From Jeotgalibacillus soli (lineage in GTDB: Bacteria > Bacillota > Bacilli > Bacillales > Jeotgalibacillaceae): DNA of 64,000 bases. How positions within the stretch are numbered: position 1 is the first letter of the stretch; each line of letters starts with the position of its first letter. The translations under genes were made by a program, and so were the position numbers. Location: NCBI RefSeq assembly GCF_000829435.1, contig NZ_JXRP01000019.1, positions 434,001 to 498,000 of the forward strand. The letters are read 5' to 3'. This document shows positions 38,611-48,606 of the stretch, piece by piece. The notes beneath the pieces are model-generated. The model ran no database searches and was not told the origin of the DNA. It worked only from the letters and a program-made list of their open reading frames with translations.

Positions 38611-39657
38611 CTATCGTATATCATGCATAAAGTCTTTTAATGAATAAAGGGTATTTCCATTTCTCCCTGTGGTTGTCTCTGCTGTAATTAGTGAATTTAA
38701 GATGGCTTCCTCTGTCGTTTCGGCAGCAGCAATAAATGCTTGGTCAATATCCTCTTCGTGAATAGCATAAGATGGAACTAACTGATTGGGATTATCATGA
38801 CTAATTTTATTAGCAGTTGAAAAGCCGATAAAAATATCTCCGCTCCCGTTTCCAATATAGGAGCCCGTCCTGCTGAGCCCGACACTTGCTCTTTTTATGA
38901 TTCGCTTGAGCTGACGGGAGGTGACGGGTAAATCTGTCGCAATCACAATAATAATGGAGCCTTTATCACCCTCAGCCTGATTGTACAGAAGCTTCTCCTG
39001 AATTTTTTCTCCGGCTCTTTTACCGTCTAGTAGAAAGTTATGTATTTCTCCAAAATTTGAAAGCACAAGTGCTCCAAGCATATATGTACCATGCGGATAT
39101 TGAAGTATTCTTGATGAGGAGCCAATTCCCCCTTTTAACCCAAAAGACTTCATTCCGGTTCCAGCTCCCACAGCTCCTTCTAAAAATTCTCTGTCACTCG
39201 TTTTTAATGCTTCATATACATGCTCTTTTTTTACAGCCTGCGCACGAATATTATTTAAGAACATATCATTGCATTCTCCTACGATAGGATTTACAGTTCC
39301 GGTCGTATTCCCAATCTCTTCGTTTTGTTCGATCATATAAGTCAGCAAGCTGTTTGTGCATTCTCCGATGCTTAAAGTATTCGTTAATAGAATTGGCGTT
39401 TCAATTGTTCCAAGCTCTTCAATCTGTATCGTCCCTACGGTTTTTCCAAAGCCGTTCATGACATATGCTGCACCAATCACCTTTTCCTTAAAGAGATTTC
39501 GATCATGTGGATGAATAGCTGTTACGCCTGTTTTTAGATCCCCATCATCGATTGTAGCGTGTCCCACCGAAACCCCCATTACATCAGTAATTTTATTTAG
39601 TACGCCCGTCTTTAGCTTGCCAATCTCGACCCCATAATCCCTTATTCTTTTTTGCAT
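38611..39657 (-). CDS. P1 family aminopeptidase (DmpA/BapA-like)
   Basis: An N-terminal-nucleophile hydrolase that cleaves itself into two chains. 348 residues. The family start (ITDVMGVSVGHATI), the NTLSIGE segment and the cleavage region GGIGSSSR (residues 177-183) are present; the nucleophile should be one of S180-S182. Members release N-terminal residues, including D-amino acids or beta-amino acids. GGAGG is 8 bases before the ATG at 39657, better than the upstream ATG at 39672. It stands alone before the peptide ABC operon, suggesting a role in degrading imported peptides. Confidence 0.88.
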   Translation of the reverse strand: MQKRIRDYGVEIGKLKTGVLNKITDVMGVSVGHATIDDGDLKTGVTAIHPHDRNLFKEKVIGAAYVMNGFGKTVGTIQIEELGTIETPILLTNTLSIGECTNSLLTYMIEQNEEIGNTTGTVNPIVGECNDMFLNNIRAQAVKKEHVYEALKTSDREFLEGAVGAGTGMKSFGLKGGIGSSSRILQYPHGTYMLGALVLSNFGEIHNFLLDGKRAGEKIQEKLLYNQAEGDKGSIIIVIATDLPVTSRQLKRIIKRASVGLSRTGSYIGNGSGDIFIGFSTANKISHDNPNQLVPSYAIHEEDIDQAFIAAAETTEEAILNSLITAETTTGRNGNTLYSLKDFMHDIR

Positions 39658-39932
39658 AAAATGTACCTCCAATGCCGCATTCTATTAATTATTTTAATAT
39701 TATACAAAATTAGTCATTTTATAAGATCTTTATGCAGGGATTTCCCTGAATCACGTCGAATAACATCCTTGTCAAGGAATTGCTGATTATCATTAATTGA
39801 TCAAATACCATTAACTTATCTTATAAATATCTTCACCTTAATTATTATAATTATCCATAATCTCATCTTCTATTTACTGTCGCTATAACTGTATTTTCAA
39901 CTTTAGAGAATGATTAGCAAGGAGCGGATAAA

Positions 39933-41015
39933 GTGAAAAGTAAAAACTACAATGGATTCTACAAAACAATCATTGAAGATGAAACAATCTATCGACAAAT
40001 CATTGAATATTCTGTGGAAACAATCGTGATACATGCTGGTCACAAGGTTTTATATATAAATGAATCCGGAGCAAAATTTTTAAGAGGGACAAAAGAAGCA
40101 CTTTTAGGTGCGAATGTGCTCGATATATTTCTAGAGGACTCGCAGCCAATGATCATTGAACGAATTCATAAAGGAATGACAGGAACCGAACCAGCCGAGC
40201 TAGTTGAACAAACTATACGCCGATTAGATGGAACACTTGTTGATGTGGAGCTATATTGCCATCCCGTTATTTTTGGTGATCAAAAAGCGATTCAATCCAT
40301 ATTTCGAGATATTACAAAACGCAAACAATCCGAGAGGCGTTTGAATGATAAAGAAAAATTAGCTTCAATTGGACAAATAGCAGCGGGTATTGCTCATGAG
40401 GTGAAAAACCCTCTAACATCGGTAAAGGGTTTTCTTCAATTATTAAAAGAGACGCAATCACATCCCTATTTAGATACAATGGAAGCCGAATTGAATAAAG
40501 CGCTCGATACATTACAAAACTTACTGCAAGTAGCAAAGCCCGACTTACTTGAGGAACCAATCGTTCCAATTGATTTTTGTAAGGAATTAACCTCCTTAAT
40601 GCTCTTATTCCAGGAAAGACTTTATAATGTGGAAGTAGAATTGCTTTTAACAGACTCAAATATGATCATTCTTGGAAAGAAAAATTTATTTCTAAAGGCG
40701 TTTTTCAATCTCTTAAAAAATGCTCTTGAAGCGATGAATAATAATGGGATCATTCGAGTTGAGCATTACTATGAAGATAACATGATTCATATAAAAGTGA
40801 GTGACACGGGTATAGGAATTCCAAAAAATAAGATCAAAATGCTGGGGACACCTTTCTTTTCCAGTAAAAGTGATGGAACTGGTATGGGACTGACCCAAGT
40901 ATTTACCACGATTGAGGATCATGGGGGAATGATTAGAGTCCATAGTGAAGTTGGAAAAGGTACAACCTTTCATGTTCAGCTGCCTATAAATGTCGAACAA
41001 AAGGTTACCGATTAA
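39933..41015 (+). CDS. PAS-domain sensor histidine kinase, orphan
   Basis: A soluble kinase of 360 residues with no membrane helix. An N-terminal PAS domain (about 20-130) is followed by HisKA with H155 in AAGIAHEVKNP, then HATPase_c with N box FFNLLKNALEAM, G1 box DTGIGIP and G2 box GTGMGLT. No response regulator is adjacent. The layout resembles the sporulation kinases of Bacillus (KinA/KinE type) that phosphorylate Spo0F, a possibility but not shown. GTG start with AGGAG 8 bases upstream. It is on the opposite strand to its neighbours. Confidence 0.88.
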   Translation: MKSKNYNGFYKTIIEDETIYRQIIEYSVETIVIHAGHKVLYINESGAKFLRGTKEALLGANVLDIFLEDSQPMIIERIHKGMTGTEPAELVEQTIRRLDGTLVDVELYCHPVIFGDQKAIQSIFRDITKRKQSERRLNDKEKLASIGQIAAGIAHEVKNPLTSVKGFLQLLKETQSHPYLDTMEAELNKALDTLQNLLQVAKPDLLEEPIVPIDFCKELTSLMLLFQERLYNVEVELLLTDSNMIILGKKNLFLKAFFNLLKNALEAMNNNGIIRVEHYYEDNMIHIKVSDTGIGIPKNKIKMLGTPFFSSKSDGTGMGLTQVFTTIEDHGGMIRVHSEVGKGTTFHVQLPINVEQKVTD

Positions 41016-41313
41016 TTGAAAATCGCAGGCCTTTTATGTTTGAAATTAGGGTGGATTGTAAATTCAGCAATTCACTCATACTATTCAACTTTTGTAGAAA
41101 AACTATTTTTTAAAAGATAGATTTAAAGCTAAAATAAGGTATTAATTCTCAAATTTTATCGATATACCCTGAAAAAATGACTTGTTCCTAAAATGGTCAG
41201 TACAATAATTAAATACAACTGTAAAAAGTCTGAAATATGTATTGGCATAGTTTTCTTTTTTAAAACTTGTATAATTTAATTCAATATCCATTAATCTCAG
41301 GAATCTTCCTGCT
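41016..41313. other. Intergenic region between the kinase and the permease terminator
   Basis: About 300 AT-rich bases with no gene, repeat or remnant that I can recognise. Confidence 0.5.
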
Positions 41314-41346
41314 GATAAAAAATCCCCACTTTATAAGCAGGGATTT
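41314..41346 (-). terminator. Terminator of the second NCS1 permease gene
   Basis: Stem AAATCCC / GGGATTT with a 13-base loop and TTTATC on the minus strand. The plus strand also ends with TATATTT, so it may serve the convergent kinase gene. Confidence 0.8.
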
Positions 41347-41376
41347 ATATTTCCATACAACTTAACTATCTATTTT

Positions 41377-42723
41377 TTAACCAAGCTTCACTCGATTTTG
41401 CTCTTCACTAACCCGATTTTTAAATGTTGGAATATAAGTACAGCCAGCCCAATAAAGAAAAGTACTGATCGGCAAACTAACCATCCAAGAAATTGGCAAG
41501 AAGATGACGCCTATAATTCCTCCAATAAAAAGAGAGCCTAATCCTAGCCAACTATATTTTACCGTATTTTCGTACATAGCATCGATATTAACCTTTTGTC
41601 TGCGAACAAAATAATAATCAGAAATTAAAATACCTAAGAGCGGTCCTAGAAAGGCTGAATAAAAGGCTATGAAGGTAGAAAAAGATGAACTTGTGATGAG
41701 CAGCCAAGGAAAAGTAACTATACTTAATATCCCTACAATAATAACTGAATGGCCCCACTTTAAATTAAAGATTTCCATTAATACAAGTGCAGGCGGTTCG
41801 ATGTTAATAGTTAAGTTACTTGTAAATTGTGCAACCACAATGAATATCATCATAGCCACAGCAACAGCCGGATTTGGGATAACGGATACGAGGGCTTGAA
41901 CAGGGTCCCAAATTCCAGTAGCAGCTGCTGACAATACTCCAATTGCAAGCATGATGATAAACATAGGAACGATTCCAACAATATGCCCTACCCAGTTGTG
42001 TTTTGCGTCATTTTTTAAGTAACGGCTTAAGTCTCCGTTGTTGATGGCAGCTGTAATTAAAATACCTACGGAAGCTGTAATCGCTGCAAAGAACGGCATA
42101 CCCCAGTCCGGAGCAGTATTCCAGCTTGTGGCCATATTTATGTTACCTACACTGATAAGCTGATAAACAATATAGCCTAAAAACCCAAGAACGACCACTG
42201 ACAAAAGTGAATCAAACCATTTAATGCTTTTTATTCCAAAGTATCCAATAATCGTTTGCAGTACTTGGAATAGGATGAAATACAACCATATATTGCTATA
42301 TCCCCAGATCGTTTGTGTCACATAATTTATGGCACTTGCTCCTATCCAGGAACCAATCCCGTACCAGAAAATAGCTGGAATGACTCTGATTAACGAAACA
42401 ATTCTTGCACCATGATACCCAAATGGCAAACGAGCTTGAACAATGAATGGTATTCCATGTACCATTCCTGGCTTTGAATTCACAACAAAGAAAATACCAA
42501 TAATAAATGCTGATATAATGGTTACTAGAGCTGCTTGAATTATATTTAAATTTCCAACAGGAGGCAGGAATGACTGCCCAATCATAAATAGTTGGATAAC
42601 AACCATTGAAGATATCCAAAGAGTGATGTACGTTGTCATTCCAAAAATACGGTTTTGATTTGGTACAGGCCTTAAAGAATCACGTCTTGAATTTTTATTT
42701 AGTTCTGTTGTGTCATAACCCAT
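41377..42723 (-). CDS. NCS1 family hydantoin/allantoin/cytosine-type permease (copy 2)
   Basis: A 448-residue protein with about 12 membrane helices. The substrate-region motifs typical of NCS1 carriers are present: GIPFIVQARLPFGYHGA, IPAIFWYGIGSWIGASAI and NLTINIEPPALVLMEIF. It ends in the usual cytoplasmic tail. AGAGGGTG lies 6 bases before the ATG at 42723; upstream in-frame ATGs lack a site. It is the last gene of the hyu region and likely imports a ring compound such as a hydantoin, by analogy with Mhp1. The exact substrate is not readable. Confidence 0.85.
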   Translation of the reverse strand: MGYDTTELNKNSRRDSLRPVPNQNRIFGMTTYITLWISSMVVIQLFMIGQSFLPPVGNLNIIQAALVTIISAFIIGIFFVVNSKPGMVHGIPFIVQARLPFGYHGARIVSLIRVIPAIFWYGIGSWIGASAINYVTQTIWGYSNIWLYFILFQVLQTIIGYFGIKSIKWFDSLLSVVVLGFLGYIVYQLISVGNINMATSWNTAPDWGMPFFAAITASVGILITAAINNGDLSRYLKNDAKHNWVGHIVGIVPMFIIMLAIGVLSAAATGIWDPVQALVSVIPNPAVAVAMMIFIVVAQFTSNLTINIEPPALVLMEIFNLKWGHSVIIVGILSIVTFPWLLITSSSFSTFIAFYSAFLGPLLGILISDYYFVRRQKVNIDAMYENTVKYSWLGLGSLFIGGIIGVIFLPISWMVSLPISTFLYWAGCTYIPTFKNRVSEEQNRVKLG

Positions 42724-42786
42724 TTTTAGCACCCTCTCACTCATGATTAATATAATTTCTAAATTTTCAGTCTTTGTTATAAACAA

Positions 42787-42825
42787 TAGAAGTGCCGCCC
42801 AAAAATTGATTGGGTTACACTTCTA
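42787..42825 (-). terminator. Hairpin/terminator between racemase and permease genes
   Basis: Outer stem TAGAAGTG / CACTTCTA and inner stem CCCAA / TTGGG with a moderately T-rich tail (TTGTTTATAAC) on the minus strand. Termination may be partial. Confidence 0.6.
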
Positions 42826-42896
42826 CCCAAAAAGCTTGTTTTAACCATATTGCTTTTCTTTCTCTAAATCTCTTCTTGTGTGTATTCGTTAGAGAT

Positions 42897-43643
42897 CTAC
42901 TTAACTGCTGCTTGATCTCCAAATGTATCCAAAAGACCGGTATACTCTTTTTTCTCCGGGTATTTATAAGTTTTAAGTTTGCTAGTTTTCTTTCCTAAAT
43001 CCACAATAGATTCAGCAAATTTCACTCCGGCTACCACACCATCAATAACAGGAACTCCCAGCTTCTCTTCTAACTTGTCTGCAAAGTCTGCCATGCCAGC
43101 ACATCCCAGCAAGATAGCCTCTGCATTATCTTCAGAAACAGCTTTTTCTCCTTCTTCTTCCAACATTTTCATTCCTCTTTCAGGATCTTTTTCAAAATCA
43201 AGAACTGATAATGGTGTAGTTCTGATGTTTACTACTCGTCTGCTCATTCCATATGAATCAACAAGCTCCTCCAGCATTGTTTTAATTCTTGGCAAAACCG
43301 TTACAACGGAAAATCTTGCGGCAAGCATTGAAGCTAAATAAAGAGACGCTTCCGCAATACCCACAACTGGTTTATCCGTTACTTCTCTTGCAGCCTGCAG
43401 CCCCGGATCACCATAACATGCAATGACGTAAGCATCTACCCCTTCTTTTTCTCCCTTTATGATCTCTTCAATAACACCTGGTATACTTAGATATTCATCA
43501 TAATAGGATTCTATTGAAATCGGCCCCATTTTTGGGCTTACTGCAAGGATTTGAGTATCTGGCCTTGCTGCGGATTTAGCTGCATGCTCAATACCCTCTG
43601 TCATTTCCAACGTCGTATTCGGATTAATTACTTTAATTTTCAT
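42897..43643 (-). CDS. hyuE: Hydantoin racemase (Asp/Glu racemase superfamily)
   Basis: 248 residues. The start MKIKVINPNTTLEMT is typical of hydantoin/allantoin racemases. The catalytic cysteine pair is C76 (IACYGDPGLQAAREV) and the cysteine in ILLGCAGMADF near 181. It interconverts D- and L-5-substituted hydantoins so that one stereospecific hydantoinase can use both. GAGGAGG lies 8 bases before the ATG. It sits between two NCS1 permeases in the hyu cluster. A long charged tail (about residues 215-248) is unusual and looks family-peripheral. Confidence 0.85.
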   Translation of the reverse strand: MKIKVINPNTTLEMTEGIEHAAKSAARPDTQILAVSPKMGPISIESYYDEYLSIPGVIEEIIKGEKEGVDAYVIACYGDPGLQAAREVTDKPVVGIAEASLYLASMLAARFSVVTVLPRIKTMLEELVDSYGMSRRVVNIRTTPLSVLDFEKDPERGMKMLEEEGEKAVSEDNAEAILLGCAGMADFADKLEEKLGVPVIDGVVAGVKFAESIVDLGKKTSKLKTYKYPEKKEYTGLLDTFGDQAAVK

Positions 43644-43805
43644 AAAAAATTCCTCCTCAGATTTGTCAATTCTTTTGGTAAATTAACTTTTAAGCAGGCT
43701 TTCAAATTCGAACTCTAATAATTTCTACGAAACGAACTTTGTTAGACTGTGCTTTCAAGAGAGATCCTATTACAGTTGCCAAATCTTCTATTGTTTCTTA
43801 ATAAA

Positions 43806-45230
43806 TCAAACTTCCTTTTTAATTTGTTGATTTTCAATTACAAAATCTTTATTTGTAATTTCTGGCTGATTATATATTTTGCAAATCCAATATTTCATCA
43901 GTACGTAATACAGTACCATTGAAATTATTAACGCTGAAAAAAAGCCATAGTCTGGGGACAGAAACACAGATAACCCAGCAGGAATATACGCAATAACAGC
44001 AGCAGGATTTATATTATGCCAGTATTTGTATTGACCATCCACTTTATATAGTTCTTCTATATTTAGTCTGCGCTTTCTAAGTAAATAGTAATCTGAGAAC
44101 ATAATACCGACTATTGGTGCTAATGTTGCTGTAATAAACATTAAAATTTCCGGGATATATTCAGCGTAATTCCATGGTTGTATGAGTAGTCCAATAACTC
44201 CTGCCGTAATTGAACCAGCCACAAATGTAATTTTACGCGGAAAAAGATTGACTATTATATATCCCGGAGGAAGAAGGTTTGCACTTATGTTTGTAGACCA
44301 TTGAGCTAAGATAACAAAGGCTAGGCAAATAAATAAAAGTAATGGATTATCCTCTCCCATTGTTTGAACTAGGACATCAATAGGATTCCAGTTCCCTGTT
44401 GCTACTCCACTTGTTAGCCCAATGACCGTAAATAGTAGCATCGACCCTACTAAGCCTACTGTATGTCCTAAAAAGCTCCCTTTGTTCATTTTCCACCAAT
44501 TGGTTTCATTTTTATCGTTGTTAATTTTTAAAAACCGGGTAAAATCAGGAGCATTTAACGCCATTGTAATATAAGTACCCATCATGACTACAATCGCGTA
44601 TCCCATAGAGATGCCGCCTTCTCCTCCCCTAGAAAAAATATCATTAATACTTAACTCGTATTGCTGCATTATAAACACCTGCATGATCAAACCAATTATT
44701 AAAATACTGGGAGCTGCCAACCATCCAAAATTTGTTATGGCTTTTATCCCCATTGCCGTATTAATAATTTGTAAGGCCCCGAATAAAATGATTAATAATG
44801 TTAGGTTCGAATAGCCGATTAGCATTTCCATAATGACATCTAAGGCATATGCACCCATCCAGGTTTGGAAACCAAACCAAAATATCGCTGGAATCGCACG
44901 AATCACAGCAGGTATATGTGCACCTAAGTATCCAAAGCAGGCTCTAATGACAACTGCGTAAGGGATACCGTATTTAATCCCTATATCGCCTAACATAGTC
45001 AAAAGAAGAGCTACAATTAAATTCCCCAGGAAACAGGCAATAACGATCTGTAATGGCGATAGAGCAGGATAAAGCTGAGCCGCTGCAATAAAAGTTACTA
45101 GCTGGACCGCTATGCCTATCCACAAAACTAAAAAGCCTAATGTAGAAACTTTTCTATCATTCTCTGATGTAGGCATGATATCTTTCCCGGTCAAACTAAT
45201 ACCTTTACCTGTATCCTTATTCAAATGCAT
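43806..45230 (-). CDS. NCS1 family hydantoin/allantoin-type permease (copy 1)
   Basis: About 12 membrane helices in 474 residues, with [42 protein letters not shown] and [18 protein letters not shown], all NCS1 signatures. The first-helix glutamine and the two FWFG/NxxxN regions line the substrate site in Mhp1. The ATG at 45230 is only two bases from AGGAGG; a TTG at 45224 has ideal spacing (8) and may be the true start. It differs clearly from copy 2, so this is not a recent duplication. Confidence 0.85.
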   Translation of the reverse strand: MHLNKDTGKGISLTGKDIMPTSENDRKVSTLGFLVLWIGIAVQLVTFIAAAQLYPALSPLQIVIACFLGNLIVALLLTMLGDIGIKYGIPYAVVIRACFGYLGAHIPAVIRAIPAIFWFGFQTWMGAYALDVIMEMLIGYSNLTLLIILFGALQIINTAMGIKAITNFGWLAAPSILIIGLIMQVFIMQQYELSINDIFSRGGEGGISMGYAIVVMMGTYITMALNAPDFTRFLKINNDKNETNWWKMNKGSFLGHTVGLVGSMLLFTVIGLTSGVATGNWNPIDVLVQTMGEDNPLLLFICLAFVILAQWSTNISANLLPPGYIIVNLFPRKITFVAGSITAGVIGLLIQPWNYAEYIPEILMFITATLAPIVGIMFSDYYLLRKRRLNIEELYKVDGQYKYWHNINPAAVIAYIPAGLSVFLSPDYGFFSALIISMVLYYVLMKYWICKIYNQPEITNKDFVIENQQIKKEV

Positions 45231-45526
45231 TACCTCCTAATATTTAAGTCTATCCAAAATTTCATTAAAATCATCTTACAATCTCTATTTTTTTCTTTGC
45301 GGCTGTATTTAATTCGATTCCCAATAGATAAATGATACTGTGATGATAATCCAGGAAGAATATTAATACTTAGAGATTTTTCTAGATGAGAGATAAAATT
45401 TTTTCATGTACATGTGATAGCATGAAGACCCTGGAGGTAATGGCCCATATGGATTTTATCTATTATTTAATATTAGTGTTCACCTCTTTTCACTTTCAAA
45501 TTATTTTTAGTGAATCAACAAAAGAT
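45231..45526. other. Intergenic region between hyuC and the first NCS1 permease
   Basis: About 300 bases with no gene. No second -24/-12 promoter and no further TTGCA-N4-TGCAA copy was found here. A weak inverted repeat (TTCATG...CATGAA, 45408-45430) is present. Transcription may continue from hyuABC or start from an unrecognised promoter. Confidence 0.45.
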
Positions 45527-46774
45527 CTATAAATACTTTAAAACTGTTTTATACAACACTTTAGTGCCAAGTAGGATATCAGCTATTTCTGCCCATTCTT
45601 TTGGCTGATGACTTATTCCATCCCGGCATCGAACAAATACCATTCCTATATCTGTTATCTTCGCTAATAGCATCGCATCATGCCCTGCTCCGCTGACCAT
45701 TACCGGAGCCGCTATTCCTATACTAGAAGCGGCTTCCCGCAAACTATCAACTAAATTTTCCGAACATTTTACAGGTTTTTCGTCTACAAATCTTTCAATC
45801 TCATACTCAAGTCCTCTCGATTTACAAACATGTTTAATTTTTTCTTCTATTTTTTGAATTACGTTGTTCCTTCTCACTAATTCAATGTCCCTAATATCAA
45901 GTGTAAACTCAACAGATTCAGGAATAATATTATTTCCTCCGGGGAAAACAGCCATTTTTCCAATTGTTCCTACTGTAGGAGCGTTGGGATCTGCCATACA
46001 TAGGCTTTCAACTTCAATTACTACTTCTGCAGTTCCTATGAGTGGATCCCTGCGTAAATTCATTGGCACAGTTCCTGCATGGCCCGCTTCACCTTTCAAT
46101 CTTACTTTTAGCCATGATGGACCAGCGATGCCGCTTACAATTCCTACCGGATAGTCATTAGCATCTAAATATGGCCCTTGTTCAATATGCATTTCCAAAT
46201 ACATCTTAATATCACCAGCCTTACGGACAGACTGCTCAATAAGGTCAGGATCAATGCCAAATCCAAAAGATTTTAACGCATCATATCGAGAGATGCCATC
46301 CTCATCTTTTAAACCTAAGTGTTCACGTTTAATTTTACCGACCATACCTCTGCTTCCAAAGAGACCATCTGAAAATCGGGAACCTTCTTCTTCACAAAAT
46401 GCGACCACTTCAATAGGATGATCATGCGAGATATCGGCATCATATATGGATTGTACTATTTCCAGTCCTCCGATAACTCCGATGATCCCGTCAAATCGGC
46501 CGCCATTACGAACAGAGTCAATATGGGATCCAATCATTACAGATGGTAAAGAGGGGGATTTCCCCTCCTTCCGTCCGATTAAATTCCCAAAGTGATCATG
46601 TGAAACAATCATTCCCGCTTCTTTCATCCATTCTATTACAAGCACCTGCGCGTCTTTATCTTCCTCACTTAAAGCTACTCGCTGAACCCCTGTATCATTA
46701 ACTTTCCCAATTTTAGCAAGGCGCATAATACGGTTATACATTCTTTCACTATTGATCTGACAAATTGTCTGCAT
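45527..46774 (-). CDS. hyuC: N-carbamoyl-L-amino acid hydrolase / allantoate amidohydrolase family (HyuC)
   Basis: A metal-dependent amidohydrolase of the M20-like AmaB/HyuC/AllC family, 415 residues. The metal-binding GSHIDSVRNGGRFDGIIGV segment is near residue 84, FCEEEGSRFSDGLFGSRGM near 125 and EMHIEQGPYLD near 195; the dimerisation part contains GEAGHAGTVPMNLRRDP. It should release CO2 and NH3 from N-carbamoyl amino acids made by HyuAB. Allantoate cannot be excluded as substrate from sequence alone. AAAGGATGA precedes the ATG; the gap to hyuB is 43 bases. Confidence 0.88.
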   Translation of the reverse strand: MQTICQINSERMYNRIMRLAKIGKVNDTGVQRVALSEEDKDAQVLVIEWMKEAGMIVSHDHFGNLIGRKEGKSPSLPSVMIGSHIDSVRNGGRFDGIIGVIGGLEIVQSIYDADISHDHPIEVVAFCEEEGSRFSDGLFGSRGMVGKIKREHLGLKDEDGISRYDALKSFGFGIDPDLIEQSVRKAGDIKMYLEMHIEQGPYLDANDYPVGIVSGIAGPSWLKVRLKGEAGHAGTVPMNLRRDPLIGTAEVVIEVESLCMADPNAPTVGTIGKMAVFPGGNNIIPESVEFTLDIRDIELVRRNNVIQKIEEKIKHVCKSRGLEYEIERFVDEKPVKCSENLVDSLREAASSIGIAAPVMVSGAGHDAMLLAKITDIGMVFVRCRDGISHQPKEWAEIADILLGTKVLYKTVLKYL

Positions 46775-46817
46775 CCAATCATCCTTTGTATTAATACATT
46801 CAAAACTAGTAATAAAA

Positions 46818-48605
46818 TTATTTAGCCATAAGCACTCGTTGATTATTTGTTTTTACATGATCAACCATATTTAAATCCGTTATTATTACTCCATAGTCAT
46901 CAAAAGCTTTTTCTTTATTAATATATCCATCAAGCACATCCGATAATACTTGCTCTGGATCTCTTTCAAGAGGATTCCCATATCCGCCGCCACAAGGTCC
47001 AACCAATTGAAGTGAATCCCCTGTTTTAGTTGGCCGATTTGGTAATTTAGAAGGAAGCTTATGTCCTTCTTTATTCTTGCCATCACGAATTGTAAGACTT
47101 CCAACTGAACCTTCATTTCCGCCATCAAATCCCCAAGGCTTGAATTTATGTCCGTCTCCCTCTACAGAGACACTTGCGTCTGACAGGAATGAGATTTCAC
47201 GGATAGAACCAATTCCTCCGCGCCATTTACCTGCGGCCGCTTCATTATCTCTTAATTCATATCGGTTCACTCTGAGCGGATAATGGGATTCAATGTCTTC
47301 AATTGGGTTATTTCTCGTATTCGCATAGAGAGTATCAACTGTATCCATTCCATCTTTTCCGCTGCGACCGCCATAACTCCCTTCCATAATATCCATGTAT
47401 ACCCAATAGTCATTTCCCTTTTTACCACTAAAAGCAACGACTTGAAGGTTTCCAACTCCTGCACTGATTTGATGAGGCACTACCTGACCTAAGGCCTTCA
47501 TTAACGTGTCTGCAATAATGTTCCCTGAACAAAAACGAGCAATGGTTGGAGCGGGAAAAATCGGATTGCAAATTGCTCCTTCAGGCGAAATGATTGAGAT
47601 TGGACGCACCAATCCAGAATTTTGCGGGAAATTACCATACTCGGTTGAATCCAAAAGTATCGAACGCAGTGTTAAATAAATCGCGATGTCAACCGTTCCG
47701 ATTAAGGGCATATTTATTGGTTTATCTGGAATTTGTGGCGATGATCCAGTTAAATCAACAGTGATATCACTATCTTGAACCTTTACAGTAACGACAATTT
47801 TTATATCTTTATGTGTACTGTCATCACTATCCAGGTAGCCATCCAAATAGCCTTCCGCCACATACTCACCATCCGGAAGCTGTTTAATGGCATTTCTCAT
47901 CATCGTTTCCGAGTACCTCATTAATTCATCAGTAGCGGCTTGAATCGTTTCTAACCCATATTTTTCTACAATTTCCACATAGCGATTAGAACCAATTTTT
48001 GCTGCTGCAATCTGCGCCTCCATATCCCCGACAACCATATCCGCTGCTCTAATATTGTCACGCAGCATATCCCAGATATATTTGTTCTTAACACCTTTTT
48101 CATAAACTTTAATTGCTTTAAATTGAAGACCTTCTGCGTAAGCATCAACTGCATCGACAATTCCACAGCTTCCTGGTGTTGAAGCACCAATATCGAGGTG
48201 GTGTGCGGTTGTTACTGAAAAACCGATGAGTGAATCTTCATGAAAGACCGGTACACAAAAACCAACATCTGGTCCATGGGAGGCTCCATGGTATGGAGAA
48301 TTATGCATAATGATATCTCCTGGAAAGAAGGTATCTCCCCGCTCTTCCATAATTTCTCGAATTCCTTTTACATAACCCGGAATCGGTCCAGATTGAAGGG
48401 GGGTACTGTGCGATGACTCACAAAGCTGCTGACCATTAATATCAACCAATGCACAACCAAAATCTTCCGACTCACGGATAATACTGGAGTAGGACATTCT
48501 AGCCAGCTTATGTCCCATTTCAATTGCCACATTTTCTAATGCACCTAGAATAACTTGAACGGTAATCGGATCTGCTTTTATTACATCAGTATTTGTGTTC
48601 GTCAT
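46818..48605 (-). CDS. hyuB: ATP-dependent hydantoinase / oxoprolinase family subunit B (HyuB)
   Basis: 595 residues, hydantoinase B family. Typical elements are TVQVILGALENVAIEMGHKLARM (split by the family start), RESEDFGCALVDINGQQL, a PGDIIMHNSPYHGASHGPDVG metal/substrate segment and the C-terminal GAGGYGNP-like GGGYGNPLERDPEQV. It works with HyuA to open a five-membered imide ring using ATP. It starts with ATG at 48605, one base after the hyuA stop codon TAG, so translation is coupled. Related proteins act on 5-oxoproline, N-methylhydantoin or acetone; the neighbours point to hydantoins. Confidence 0.92.
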   Translation of the reverse strand: MTNTNTDVIKADPITVQVILGALENVAIEMGHKLARMSYSSIIRESEDFGCALVDINGQQLCESSHSTPLQSGPIPGYVKGIREIMEERGDTFFPGDIIMHNSPYHGASHGPDVGFCVPVFHEDSLIGFSVTTAHHLDIGASTPGSCGIVDAVDAYAEGLQFKAIKVYEKGVKNKYIWDMLRDNIRAADMVVGDMEAQIAAAKIGSNRYVEIVEKYGLETIQAATDELMRYSETMMRNAIKQLPDGEYVAEGYLDGYLDSDDSTHKDIKIVVTVKVQDSDITVDLTGSSPQIPDKPINMPLIGTVDIAIYLTLRSILLDSTEYGNFPQNSGLVRPISIISPEGAICNPIFPAPTIARFCSGNIIADTLMKALGQVVPHQISAGVGNLQVVAFSGKKGNDYWVYMDIMEGSYGGRSGKDGMDTVDTLYANTRNNPIEDIESHYPLRVNRYELRDNEAAAGKWRGGIGSIREISFLSDASVSVEGDGHKFKPWGFDGGNEGSVGSLTIRDGKNKEGHKLPSKLPNRPTKTGDSLQLVGPCGGGYGNPLERDPEQVLSDVLDGYINKEKAFDDYGVIITDLNMVDHVKTNNQRVLMAK

Positions 48606-48606
48606 C

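Noticed and set aside
45400-45470. Possible riboswitch or second sigma-54 promoter before the first NCS1 permease
   Set aside because: No GG-N10-GC element, no TTGCA-N4-TGCAA copy and no known riboswitch core was found.
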